A stretch of DNA of 64,000 bases, from contig CAMNDJ010000003.1 of the NCBI GenBank assembly GCA_946535225.1, forward strand, positions 1 to 64,000. The letters run 5' to 3'. Both the position numbers and the translations under genes were made by a program. Numbering within the stretch: position 1 is the first letter of the stretch; each line of letters begins with the position of its first letter. Shown here piece after piece: positions 8,456 to 18,168 of the stretch. This DNA is from an uncultured Lachnospiraceae bacterium. GTDB lineage: Bacteria; Bacillota; Clostridia; Lachnospirales; Lachnospiraceae. The notes beneath the pieces were generated by a model that was not told the origin of the DNA, did no database searches, and saw only the letters and a list, made by a program, of their open reading frames with translations.

Positions 8456-10060
8456 ATGGCTGATTACCAAGAAACATGCATGCTTTGTCGCAGAAGTGAG
8501 GATAAGGCAGGCAAGATGATACACCTGATGAACAATATCTGCGTATGCAGGGACTGCCTGGATCGCACGATGAATCTGGTGAACAATTTCGATCTGAGCA
8601 AACTCGGATCGGATCCGGATGTGCTCTCTTCGATGATGAAGAGCATGTTTGACGGACAGAATGACGATAGTAAAACAAAGGAAGGCTCATCTGTAACGGA
8701 TGGGCCTAAGCCTGTTAAGGAAGAAGTAAAAGAGACAGAACCTGAGGTGACTCCGGTTAAAGAAGATCCGGTTACCGAGAATCCGGACAAGGAAGAGCCG
8801 AAGGACGATGCGCCTAAAGGAGTTCCGCTTGGCTCCATATTCTCGGGTATGCCCAACATCAGTTTCCTCAATATGTCGGATCTTTTCGGCGGAGCTGAGC
8901 CGGGAAGACAAAGGGTCAAGAAGAATAAGGAGCATAAGCCTCTTATCAAACTTGAGGATATCCCCGCGCCTCATAAGATCAAGGAGCAGCTTGATGAATT
9001 CGTTATCGGGCAGGAACAGGCCAAGAAGATACTGTCTGTCGCTGTGTACAATCATTACAAAAGAGTGGCGACTGACACGATGGATTCAATAGAGATCGAG
9101 AAATCCAATGTCCTTATGATAGGACCTACGGGATGCGGCAAGACCTACCTTGTCAAGACGCTTGCAAAACTTTTGGATGTGCCGCTTGCGATAACCGATG
9201 CGACATCTCTTACGGAAGCCGGATATATAGGAGATGACATAGAGAGTGTGATATCTAAGCTTCTTGCGGCAGCAGGCAATGATGTTGACAGAGCCGAGCA
9301 GGGCATAGTGTTCATAGATGAGATCGACAAGATAGCCAAGAAGCATAATCACGGTTCGAGAGACGTGAACGGCGAATCGGTTCAGCAGGGCATGCTCAAG
9401 CTCTTAGAAGGCGCGGATGTGGAAGTACCCGTCGGGGCGTCGTCTAAGACAGCCATGGTGCCCATGACTACGGTCAATACCCGAAACATACTCTTTATCT
9501 GCGGCGGCGCCTTCCCGGATCTGGATGAGATCATCAAGCAGAGACTGCGAAAGAAGACTTCGATCGGATACGGAGCTGAGCTTAAGGATAAGTTCGATAA
9601 AGATAAGGATATATTAAGCCAGGTTACCATAGAAGATCTTAAGAAATTCGGCATGATCCCCGAGTTCATAGGAAGATTGCCTATCATATGTACTCTAAAG
9701 GGACTGACAGAGGAGATGCTGGTGCGCATCCTTAAGGAACCCAAGAATGCCATACTCAAACAATATGAGAAATTGCTTGAATTGGACGAAGTTAAATTGT
9801 GTTTTGACGACGGTGCATTAGAGGCTATCGCAGCCAAAGCCATCGAGAAAGACACGGGCGCAAGGGCTCTTCGTGCGATAATAGAAGAACTCATGCTCGA
9901 TATCATGTATGAGATCCCCAAGGATGATAATATAGGGCGTGTGACCATTACCAGAGAGTATATCGAGGGAACCGGCGGCCCCGTCATAGATATAAGAAAT
10001 AACGCGGCTACATTCGAAGAACGAGACAGATTAAAGGAGATAACGACTAAAGATGCTTGA
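8456..10060 (+). CDS. ClpX-like AAA+ unfoldase with N-terminal Cys zinc-binding domain and a long Pro/Glu-rich linker
   Basis: CMLC...CRDC; GPTGCGKTYL; FIDEIDKIA; EFIGRLP; TGARALRAIIEELMLDIMYEIP; IGY in place of the IGF loop. Confidence 0.9.
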   Translation: MADYQETCMLCRRSEDKAGKMIHLMNNICVCRDCLDRTMNLVNNFDLSKLGSDPDVLSSMMKSMFDGQNDDSKTKEGSSVTDGPKPVKEEVKETEPEVTPVKEDPVTENPDKEEPKDDAPKGVPLGSIFSGMPNISFLNMSDLFGGAEPGRQRVKKNKEHKPLIKLEDIPAPHKIKEQLDEFVIGQEQAKKILSVAVYNHYKRVATDTMDSIEIEKSNVLMIGPTGCGKTYLVKTLAKLLDVPLAITDATSLTEAGYIGDDIESVISKLLAAAGNDVDRAEQGIVFIDEIDKIAKKHNHGSRDVNGESVQQGMLKLLEGADVEVPVGASSKTAMVPMTTVNTRNILFICGGAFPDLDEIIKQRLRKKTSIGYGAELKDKFDKDKDILSQVTIEDLKKFGMIPEFIGRLPIICTLKGLTEEMLVRILKEPKNAILKQYEKLLELDEVKLCFDDGALEAIAAKAIEKDTGARALRAIIEELMLDIMYEIPKDDNIGRVTITREYIEGTGGPVIDIRNNAATFEERDRLKEITTKDA

Positions 10061-10484
10061 TATCCTGTTACCGGCCATAGTGGCAGGAACGGATGCCATG
10101 GTCAAAAAACACAGAGAAGAGAATGATGAGACTTACAGGTATCTCAATGACAACCTGAAAGTAGTCACATTCCATAATAAGGGTGCATTTTTGGGCAGGG
10201 GAAGCTCATATCCCGTTGCAGTCACGGCGTTGTCCGTTATGCTTACGGTGATCCTTGGTGCGGTGTTTATATTAACCCTTACCAAGAGCGGGCTTAAGAT
10301 GCTCAAATTCGGACTGGGACTTCTGCTCGGAGGCGCTTTCAGCAATTCGTATGACCGTCTCAAAAAGGGATATGTCGTCGATTATCTTGTATTCGACAAA
10401 GCCCCGGGTTTTCTTAAGAACATTGTCTTCAATATATCTGATTTTGCTATAATAATCGGCTCTTTGATCAGTGTTTTGCAGTAG
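10053..10484 (+). CDS. signal peptidase II-like (LspA family) membrane aspartyl protease
   Basis: GGAFSNSYDRLKKGYVVDYL and FNISDFAI match the two catalytic Asp motifs; FHNKGAFLG matches NxGaAF; overlaps clpX-like by 8 nt. Confidence 0.75.
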   Translation: MLDILLPAIVAGTDAMVKKHREENDETYRYLNDNLKVVTFHNKGAFLGRGSSYPVAVTALSVMLTVILGAVFILTLTKSGLKMLKFGLGLLLGGAFSNSYDRLKKGYVVDYLVFDKAPGFLKNIVFNISDFAIIIGSLISVLQ

Positions 10485-10525
10485 ATGTTGTGGTGAAGTG
10501 TGTTGATGCCACAACATCTTGTTTT
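10484..10525 (+). terminator. stem-loop GATGTTGTGG-N15-CCACAACATC followed by TTGTTTT
   Basis: Perfect 10-bp stem immediately after the LspA-like gene. Confidence 0.6.
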
Positions 10526-10798
10526 ATGCGATTTAATATATGCGTATTAAATATGATACAAGGCATAACGCGGTGCGTTACGGGGCGTTTTGCAAGATTA
10601 TACAAGATATTGGGTTTTAAAATGCAGGAGCCCCCAAATATGCGATATTTAATACTATGAATATGCAAGTAATCCTGCAAAAGTACGGATAACCTCTTTA
10701 CAGAGCCTGTTTAGCCTGTGGAAAACGATATTACGGTGAGGTAATATATAATTATGATTAATCGTTTATCCACCGAGTTATACCTATGATGTGGATAA
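10525..10798. repeat. origin-like intergenic repeats: three TATGCG(A/T)-AT-rich units and three DnaA-box-like 9-mers
   Basis: TATGCGATTTAATA 10525-10538, TATGCGTATTAAATA 10539-10553, TATGCGATATTTAATA 10639-10654; TGTGGAAAA 10717-10725, TTATCCACC 10766-10774, TGTGGATAA 10790-10798. Confidence 0.5.
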
Positions 10799-10820
10799 GT
10801 GTAAAGGATGATTTAATCTT

Positions 10821-12572
10821 ATGAATAAATTCCTTAAAAGCGTGAAAAAGCTGTGGTATCTCTATCTCGTGGAGTTACTCATCTTTGTACAGTGCGTAGT
10901 CTTTCTCATATACAGGGATAACAGTTATATAGCCGTTCATGACAATCTGGACCTGTTTGTGGCTCATTTAAGAGTCATGAAACTCAATGATGCCTTTTTT
11001 GCCCATGGGACAGAGCTTCCGATCGTAGGAGGGCTTGACAGGGATGTATTCGGCTCGGAGTTTTCACTGTATAACATTATGTATTATCTTTTTCCCGGTA
11101 TAGCGGCATATTTTATCGGATATGCCCTGAAGGTGCTTACGGGACTTATGTCTTTTACACTTCTCATAAAAGATATATATAAAGAAGATTACCGCAGATA
11201 TAAGCCTCTTGCCTGGGTGATAGGCACGGCTTTCGGCATGATACCGGTCTTCCCGGCATACGGGATCGCTTTTACGTCAGTGCCGCTGCTCATATTCATA
11301 TTAAGGAAGATATACTTTGCAAATGATCTTAAGGCCGGTATCAGGTGGTATGTTGCCCTGTTTGCATATCCGGTCCTTTCGTATTTCTCTTATCACGGAT
11401 TCTTTATACTCGGTTATATGACGATCGCCGTAGTCGTATTATGGGTTAAGGATAAGAGATTCCCCGGGCGGATATTTGCGGGACTGATCATACTAAGCCT
11501 CGGCTATATGACTTTCGAGTACAGACTCTTCGGGGCGATGCTTTTTTCTGATACCGAGACTATAAGGAACTCCATGGTGATAAGTTCTCTGAGTCTTAAA
11601 GAAGTGTTTAAGCTTGCCGGCGAGGGCTTTTTAAACAGCCAGTTCCATTGCCAGGATTCGCATATGTATGTGGCCCTGCCGATTAGTTTAATCGCAATTA
11701 TATTTATCAATATCAGATACTGCATAAAAAGAGAGTTTAAGCACATACTGACAGATCCGGTAAACCTTGTATTCTTGTGGATAGTCGGAAATGCGCTTAT
11801 CTATGGTTTCTATAACTATGAACCGCTCAGGAGCTTCGTAGAGACGCTTGTTCCGAAGCTTAAAGGATTCCAGTTCGACAGGACGCTGTTCTTCAATCCT
11901 TTCCTGTGGTATGCACTTCTGTTCCTTATATGTAAGCGGATGTATGATACTAACCTAAGATCATGGGTTACGATCGCCGGGATCGCATCCGTTTTTGCTC
12001 TCCTTATAGTCATGTTCGAGCCTCAGGTGTACAACGACTTTTACTATACCTGCTATAATCAGGCCTACAGGATCATCAAGCATAAGGATACAAGTACGGT
12101 CAATTACAGAGAGTTCTATTCAGAAAACCTGTTCAAACAGATAAGGGCGGATATTGATTATGACGGCGAATGGTCGGTGGCTTACGGAATGCATCCGGCG
12201 ATATTGGAATATAACGGTATAAGTACATTGGACGGATATATCGGTATGTATACCGAAGAATATAAGGGCAAATGGAGGGCGGTGATAGCTCCCGCTCTTA
12301 ACAGGTCGCCCGAATTCAAGACCTATTTCGATGAGTGGGGACCGAGAGCCTATGTTTTTTCCGGAAGCGGAGAAAATACATATGCACCTTTAAGAACACT
12401 TAAACTTAATGACAACAACCTGTATATCTCGATACCGGCGCTTAAGGCTCTCGATTGCAGATATATATTCTCCAGAGTAGAGGTGGCAAATGCCGACGAA
12501 CTCGGGATAACGCTTAAAGGAGTATATGAGGACTCCGACAGCCCGTATGTTATCTATCTGTACGAACTGTAG
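10821..12572 (+). CDS. polytopic membrane protein, DUF6044/YkoS-like
   Basis: About ten hydrophobic segments; C-terminal YGMHPAILEYNGISTLDGYIGMYTEEYKGKWR, recalled as typical of this family. Confidence 0.6.
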   Translation: MNKFLKSVKKLWYLYLVELLIFVQCVVFLIYRDNSYIAVHDNLDLFVAHLRVMKLNDAFFAHGTELPIVGGLDRDVFGSEFSLYNIMYYLFPGIAAYFIGYALKVLTGLMSFTLLIKDIYKEDYRRYKPLAWVIGTAFGMIPVFPAYGIAFTSVPLLIFILRKIYFANDLKAGIRWYVALFAYPVLSYFSYHGFFILGYMTIAVVVLWVKDKRFPGRIFAGLIILSLGYMTFEYRLFGAMLFSDTETIRNSMVISSLSLKEVFKLAGEGFLNSQFHCQDSHMYVALPISLIAIIFINIRYCIKREFKHILTDPVNLVFLWIVGNALIYGFYNYEPLRSFVETLVPKLKGFQFDRTLFFNPFLWYALLFLICKRMYDTNLRSWVTIAGIASVFALLIVMFEPQVYNDFYYTCYNQAYRIIKHKDTSTVNYREFYSENLFKQIRADIDYDGEWSVAYGMHPAILEYNGISTLDGYIGMYTEEYKGKWRAVIAPALNRSPEFKTYFDEWGPRAYVFSGSGENTYAPLRTLKLNDNNLYISIPALKALDCRYIFSRVEVANADELGITLKGVYEDSDSPYVIYLYEL

Positions 12573-12660
12573 TCCTGAAGACGCTTAAACAACGGCAGAA
12601 GACTTAAGCGGACGGTGTATGCAGATCAATGTCGGAGACGAAGCTGTGATCGTGGTCGGT

Positions 12661-12690
12661 TTGACACGCCCCTTCGGGCAATGATAATAT
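12661..12690 (+). promoter_or_regulatory. sigma-A-type promoter for the radical SAM gene
   Basis: TTGACA - 18 nt - TAATAT; the spacer contains GCCC-CTTC-GGGC. Confidence 0.7.
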
Positions 12691-12745
12691 ACAAGCTGTA
12701 TGATCACCGATAATATGAACGGATCATCTGAAAGGATAAAAAACG

Positions 12746-13729
12746 ATGTCTATCACGATACACAATTTTATGGGAAGATTCGGATGGGAGATGCAGAAGC
12801 GTTTTCCCATGTTAGCGTCAAATGCATATCTTAAATTGCAGTTTAAAGCGCGTGCGAAGAGCCAGAAAGCATATATAGACTTCTTTAATGCAAAAGAAGA
12901 GGCTCCTATGCCGCTGATCGTGAATCTTGAGACCATCAACAGATGCAACAGCGACTGCGAGTTCTGTGCGGCCAGCAGGAAGAATGAATGCAGGCCGTTA
13001 TGCAAGATGACGGATGAACTCTTTCACAGCATAATAGATCAGCTCGCCGATTGGAACTTTAAGGGCCATCTGACGCTCTACGGTAATAATGAACCCTGGA
13101 TCGATGACCGTATCGTGGACTTTCACAAATACTGCAGAGAGAAGCTTCCTGACAGTTTTATCTTCATGTCAACCAACGGTCTGCTGCTTAACGTGGAGAA
13201 GGTAAAGTCGATAGTGCCTTACGTGGATCAGTTGATCATCAACAATTACTGTGATGATATGAAGCTTCATGCCAACGTAAAGGAGATATATGAATACGTC
13301 AAAGCTCATGAAGAAGAATTCGGTAACGTGGAGATCCTCATACAGATGAGATATATCAAGGCGGTGCTCACCAACAGAGCCGGGAGTGCGCCCAATAAGG
13401 CTGCTACCGAGAAGGTCATAACCGAGACCTGCCTTATGCCGTTTACGGATATGTTCATATTCCCGGACGGAAGAATGGGAATATGCTGTTGTGACAACTT
13501 AGAGAAAACGACTCTTGCGGATCTTAACAAAGAGTCTCTTAAGGATGCGTGGAACGGTGTGAGATACACTCAGTTACGCAAAGCGGTGGCAGGTGGCAGG
13601 CAGAATTGGCCGTTCTGCAAAAACTGTGATTTCATAGATGCCGGACTTAGGATGGATGCCGTTAACGATGTGCTGAATGACAGACCGATGCGCGGCGCCA
13701 GACAGACGATGTTCTCCAAGAATAAGTGA
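12746..13729 (+). CDS. radical SAM protein with SPASM-type C-terminal cysteine domain
   Basis: INRCNSDCEFCAA (CxxxCxxC); C-terminal CLMPFTDMFIFPDGRMGICCCDN...FCKNCDF. Confidence 0.92.
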   Translation: MSITIHNFMGRFGWEMQKRFPMLASNAYLKLQFKARAKSQKAYIDFFNAKEEAPMPLIVNLETINRCNSDCEFCAASRKNECRPLCKMTDELFHSIIDQLADWNFKGHLTLYGNNEPWIDDRIVDFHKYCREKLPDSFIFMSTNGLLLNVEKVKSIVPYVDQLIINNYCDDMKLHANVKEIYEYVKAHEEEFGNVEILIQMRYIKAVLTNRAGSAPNKAATEKVITETCLMPFTDMFIFPDGRMGICCCDNLEKTTLADLNKESLKDAWNGVRYTQLRKAVAGGRQNWPFCKNCDFIDAGLRMDAVNDVLNDRPMRGARQTMFSKNK

Positions 13730-13748
13730 GAAGATCTTAAGGATCATT

Positions 13749-15800
13749 ATGAAGGCTAGAGAGAATAGCGGGAACAAAAAGGCCGGATCTGCGGCCAATA
13801 TCGGTGTATTAAGAACGCTTTCCGTATCATTGCTGATCGCGGTGGCAGCGGAGTTTTTGCTGTTTAATATCAGCTCTCTTAAAAGCCTTGGCTGTGAGCC
13901 GGTCGTCATCGCAAAAAATGTCTGTACTGACGGATCCGGTGTTTATGAGGTATATGAGCCGGAAGTTAATACCGATGTCATAAACGTGAACACCGAGATA
14001 ACGGACATAGTAAATGCCGAATACGCCGAAGTGAGCATAAGCCTGACGGATGAAGGCGATGCATATGAATACGATCTTCCTTCATCACGTGTGGTTCCGG
14101 GTGTGAAGGGAAGCGGACATATAAATATCTATCCGTACGGAAAGACAGGTTCGCTGCGAGTAAGGGTAAGCGTATCCGAAGGGGCGAAAGCCGATATAGC
14201 CAAGATCACTGTCAATGCACGAAAGCCGCTTGGACTGAAGCCCTTACGTATCTTAATATCAACTCTTATACTCTGTCTGCTCATCTATGTATTTAAATAC
14301 GGATTTTGCATCCCCGTTAAGAGGAATAACAGATATCAGGCCATATGCATAGCGGTACTTTTTGTGATGTTAACAGCCTTGGGAAGGAAGATGTCCGTAA
14401 GCGATCCGCTCATGGTCTCGTGCCCGTGGCCTCATCATAAGCAGTATCAGCAGCTTGCGCATGCTCTGGATGAAGGAAAGGTACAGCTTGATATGGAAGC
14501 GGATCCCCGACTTCTTGCCAAGGATAATCCTTATGATACAAGCGCTCTGTTAAAAGAAGAGATACCTTACGGCATGGATTATGCATTTTATGACGGCAAA
14601 TACTATGTGTATTTCGGGATCGTCCCTGAACTGTTGCTGTATTACCCGTTTTATAAGCTTACGGGGAGGAATCTGGCAAATTATAATGCTGATATCATTC
14701 TGTATATGATATTAATAGCAGGCGTTTTGCTATCGGTCAGAGAAATTATATTCAGATTTGCATCAGACGGAAAAGTCCGTGAAAGCAGCAAAGTACCGTT
14801 TGTCATATATGTTCTTATGTGCGTGGGGATATGCCTCGGGCCCGGCACTGTATATCTGATCTCCAAGCCGGATATCTACAATATACCGATAATGGCAGCT
14901 ACTGCTTTTACATTCCTGGGGACGGGGCTGTGGCTGTATGCGGATCAGTATGATGGAAAGATGAGAACCGTGTTCATCGCCCTTGGATCTCTTTGTATGG
15001 CGTTGGTCGCAGGCTGCAGACCGCAGATGCTCATCTTCGGCCTTCCTGCAATATTTATATTTGTATTTAAGGGCGGGACCGACGGTCGTTTGTCGGTTAA
15101 GAACCGCCGGATATTCATAAAGGGCAGACTTGCCGACACACTGGCTTTTTGCCTGCCGTATATATTCGTTGCTGTGGCCGTCTGTGCATATAATATGTTA
15201 AGATTCGGGAATATCCTGGATTTCGGCGCTACCTACAGTCTTACGAGCAATGATATGAATCACAGGGGATTCAACCTTGACAGGCTGTTCAGGGGACTGT
15301 ATTGCTTCCTGTTCCAGCCGCCCGTCATAAAGACCGATTTTCCGTTCATAGAGTCGGCGGTCATAGAGTCATCCTATATGGGTAAGAACCTTACGGAATA
15401 TACATACGGCGGAGTATTTGCTCTCTGTCCCGTGTTGCTTGCATTGTTCGTTCCTGTTTTTGCAAGGATAAAAGGAGTATCCAGGGAAGCTAAGCTTTGT
15501 GCTGCGACTCTTACATCGGGTGCTTTGATAACGGCGGCCTTTGACGTGAACGGTGCGGGGATACTGATAAGATATACCTGCGATATGCTTCCGGGACTGC
15601 TCATTGCGGCAGTGATCGTATGGAGCATATTGTATAAGGAAAAAGAGGACGCTACGGTGATAAACAGACTGTATGCCGTTGCGACTGTTATCGGTCTTGC
15701 TTTTGCCGTGATGGTCTTTTTCGGGACCGAGGGAAGTATAAACTTAAGGGACAATGCCGTTAAACTGTATGAATCTGCCGGGCAGTATTTTGTGTGGTAA
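13749..15800 (+). CDS. large polytopic membrane protein, glycosyltransferase-C-like
   Basis: Multiple TM segments with an N-terminal ectodomain-like region; start moved from 13677 to the in-frame ATG at 13749, after the upstream stop. Confidence 0.7.
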   Translation: MKARENSGNKKAGSAANIGVLRTLSVSLLIAVAAEFLLFNISSLKSLGCEPVVIAKNVCTDGSGVYEVYEPEVNTDVINVNTEITDIVNAEYAEVSISLTDEGDAYEYDLPSSRVVPGVKGSGHINIYPYGKTGSLRVRVSVSEGAKADIAKITVNARKPLGLKPLRILISTLILCLLIYVFKYGFCIPVKRNNRYQAICIAVLFVMLTALGRKMSVSDPLMVSCPWPHHKQYQQLAHALDEGKVQLDMEADPRLLAKDNPYDTSALLKEEIPYGMDYAFYDGKYYVYFGIVPELLLYYPFYKLTGRNLANYNADIILYMILIAGVLLSVREIIFRFASDGKVRESSKVPFVIYVLMCVGICLGPGTVYLISKPDIYNIPIMAATAFTFLGTGLWLYADQYDGKMRTVFIALGSLCMALVAGCRPQMLIFGLPAIFIFVFKGGTDGRLSVKNRRIFIKGRLADTLAFCLPYIFVAVAVCAYNMLRFGNILDFGATYSLTSNDMNHRGFNLDRLFRGLYCFLFQPPVIKTDFPFIESAVIESSYMGKNLTEYTYGGVFALCPVLLALFVPVFARIKGVSREAKLCAATLTSGALITAAFDVNGAGILIRYTCDMLPGLLIAAVIVWSILYKEKEDATVINRLYAVATVIGLAFAVMVFFGTEGSINLRDNAVKLYESAGQYFVW

Positions 15801-16933
15801 AGGATGATATGAGAAAAGGTATGATTCGCACAAAAACTGAATATATGAAGTCTGTGAGAATGACAGTGGCATCTCTTTTGCTTCTTACATTTGTTATGTC
15901 AACCATATCCGGATGCGGTAAGGAAAAGACCGCAAAGGTCGTTCCTGAGTTGGAGCCTATCGATTATTCGACATATGAGCCTGCAGAAGGTTCGGAGCAG
16001 TTAAGTGCAGACGGAGAAGATAACGGAAACGGGACGGATGCGGAAGATCCCGAACAAGGTCCGGCGGAGCTTACTGTGGATCTTACCAAGGTCAGGGCCT
16101 TTGATAAAGCCAAGACGATGTATGCCGTAAGTAATGTCAATATCCGTAAGGGACCCAGCACTGATTTTGACCCTCTGGGAATGATCAAACTCGGAGAATC
16201 CGTGGAAGTCATCGGACAGGATGAGGGCGGATGGTACGAATTTATGTATCATGATGAGGTCGCTTTTGCCTGTGACGACTATTTAAGTGATGAAGAACCC
16301 GTATTCGAAGAAGAGGCAGAAGACGACAGCAAAGAAGAAAAAGCAGAGGTACCGGATCCGGATGATGCGGAACTCGCAGCCATGCTGGCTGAAGATGAAC
16401 TGATAGCCATAGTGGAAGCAGAAGAGGCGGCCAACCCTCCCGCAGCCATAGATCCGGCCAAGGTACTTATTATAGGCGACTCCAGAAGCGTGATGATGAA
16501 GAATGCCACCGGTGGAGGCGGATGCTCATGGATCTGCCAGAATTCCAAGGGCTATAAGTGGTTAGAGACAACGGCCCTGCCCGAAGCAGACGAGCTCATC
16601 GGTTCGGGTACCAAGGTAGTGATAGCGCTCGGTGTAAATGATGTGGGTAATGTCAACAGATATGCGGCATTAGTCAATGCCAAAGCCGCAGAATGGGCAG
16701 AAAGAGGAGCGTCCACATATTATGTTTCGGTCAATCCCGTTACCGATAATGCGAGAGTTTCGGAGGCACAGGTGGAGTTCTTCAATAATAAGATCAAAGA
16801 GCAGTTGTCGGGGATAAAGTGGATAGACACCCATTCGTATCTTATGAACGACGGTTTCAATGCAACGGACGGTGTGCATTATGACAATCCTACGAGTAAG
16901 AAGATATTCCAGGCCATAATGGACAGATTGTAG
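15794..16933 (+). CDS. lipoprotein with bacterial SH3 domain and SGNH-type hydrolase domain
   Basis: Lipobox TISGC; YAVSNVNIRKGPSTDFDPLG SH3b; SGNH blocks IGDSRSVMM, IALGVNDVGN, DGVHYD. The exact start within 15794-15848 is uncertain. Confidence 0.82.
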   Translation: MVKDDMRKGMIRTKTEYMKSVRMTVASLLLLTFVMSTISGCGKEKTAKVVPELEPIDYSTYEPAEGSEQLSADGEDNGNGTDAEDPEQGPAELTVDLTKVRAFDKAKTMYAVSNVNIRKGPSTDFDPLGMIKLGESVEVIGQDEGGWYEFMYHDEVAFACDDYLSDEEPVFEEEAEDDSKEEKAEVPDPDDAELAAMLAEDELIAIVEAEEAANPPAAIDPAKVLIIGDSRSVMMKNATGGGGCSWICQNSKGYKWLETTALPEADELIGSGTKVVIALGVNDVGNVNRYAALVNAKAAEWAERGASTYYVSVNPVTDNARVSEAQVEFFNNKIKEQLSGIKWIDTHSYLMNDGFNATDGVHYDNPTSKKIFQAIMDRL

Positions 16934-16969
16934 GATATGACGGTTCGCCCTGTCCGGCACAAAGCATAC

Positions 16970-17004
16970 AAAAAAGACGGTTCCGTGAGTCGGGCCGTCT
17001 TTTT
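16970..17004. terminator. bidirectional intrinsic terminator between convergent genes
   Basis: AAAAAAGACGG ... CCGTCTTTTT. Confidence 0.85.
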
Positions 17005-17869
17005 AATATGTCGTCGTATACATGTTCCTGAATTCTGTGGGGGTACAGCCTTTGATGATCTTGAACATCCTTATGAAGGCTGACAGAGAGGAGAATCCGC
17101 AGTTGACGGCCACATCCGTAACGGAGTTGTCGGGTTCGGTAAGCAGCATCTCGGCTAAGGCGATCCTCTTCTGGTTGACGTACTTGTAGAATGAAACGCC
17201 CGTGAACTGCTTGAACAGCCTGGAGAAATAGAACTTGGAAAATCCGCTCATTTCTGAAATGTCCTCCAAAGTCAGATCTTCGGCGCAATGTTCGCCTATG
17301 TAATTGCATATATATATGAATTTCTCGATGTATTCCTCTTTGCGGCCGCGGTTGTCGGACAAGATCATATCCTTGGACGATGAATAGCCTTTGCCGATCC
17401 TGGATAAGATCTCTAAGAAGTCAGCGTATACCTTGACTTCATAAAAAGAATTGCCGCTTAAGTATTCGTCCCTAATATGTAACATGAGGTCACGGAGCGG
17501 ACCGTGGATATCCGGATGTTCCTCGGGAGTGAAGACGGTCATGGGCGAGAGGATTGTCAGCATGGCCTCGACATCGGGCATGAACCGCAGCGATGCCACG
17601 TCCGGCTGGAATATGATCCTTTTGCCGACTTCGGGCGCATACAGTGTATGCACACAGCCCGGGCATATGAACGCTATGTCCCCTTCTCTTAAGACGACAG
17701 TCCGATCCGGTATCTCTACAGTATAGATATTCTCGGTGGGCATGATGACTTCCAAAGCGGTATGCCAGTGAGCGGGATAGTCCTCGTACTCATCGTTGTT
17801 GTAGAGCTTAAGGCTCGAGCCCTGTTTGTAATTGACGGTCTCAAATAATCCGTTGAGGGTTTCGATCAT
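17003..17869 (-). CDS. AraC family transcriptional regulator with N-terminal cupin-like domain
   Basis: H-rich cupin YPAHWHTALEVI; C-terminal two-HTH AraC region (LTLEDISEMSGFSKFYFSRLFKQFTGVSFYKYVNQKRI). Confidence 0.95.
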   Translation of the reverse strand: MIETLNGLFETVNYKQGSSLKLYNNDEYEDYPAHWHTALEVIMPTENIYTVEIPDRTVVLREGDIAFICPGCVHTLYAPEVGKRIIFQPDVASLRFMPDVEAMLTILSPMTVFTPEEHPDIHGPLRDLMLHIRDEYLSGNSFYEVKVYADFLEILSRIGKGYSSSKDMILSDNRGRKEEYIEKFIYICNYIGEHCAEDLTLEDISEMSGFSKFYFSRLFKQFTGVSFYKYVNQKRIALAEMLLTEPDNSVTDVAVNCGFSSLSAFIRMFKIIKGCTPTEFRNMYTTTY

Positions 17870-17904
17870 CGGTATTCTCCGTGAAAAAGGCCGGAACTAT
17901 TGGG

Positions 17905-18168
17905 GAATAATTGCTGAAGAAAGGCTTTAGAACCGCTGTTTTGCGCATTCGTGCACGTGCACCAACAATTATTCGTAATTATAATACTATAAAAAACAGC
18001 TTTTTGTCTTCGAATAATTGCTAAATAAATAACAAAAATTGCCAACAAATTCGCAGTTTTGGTAATCATAGCCAAAAATTGGACGAAATAATAGTGCAAT
18101 ATTCACAAAATAGAGTCAAAATATAAAAAGATATGAGCAATAATTGATAACTAAAAAACAATAATTTG
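17905..18168. promoter_or_regulatory. recurrent (G/C)AATAATTG-type motif in the AraC/GH43 divergent intergenic region
   Basis: GAATAATTGCT at 17905 and 18012; inverted AACAATTATTC at 17964; CAATAATTGAT at 18138; CAATAATTTG at 18159. Confidence 0.5.

Noticed and set aside
9382-9987. 201-aa minus-strand ORF (and 8139..8690, 8464..8949)
   Set aside because: Shadow ORFs antisense to the ClpX-like gene and its flanks.
12661-13729. RiPP biosynthesis cluster around the radical SAM/SPASM gene
   Set aside because: No short precursor-like ORF with SD, leader-binding domain or exporter was found beside it.
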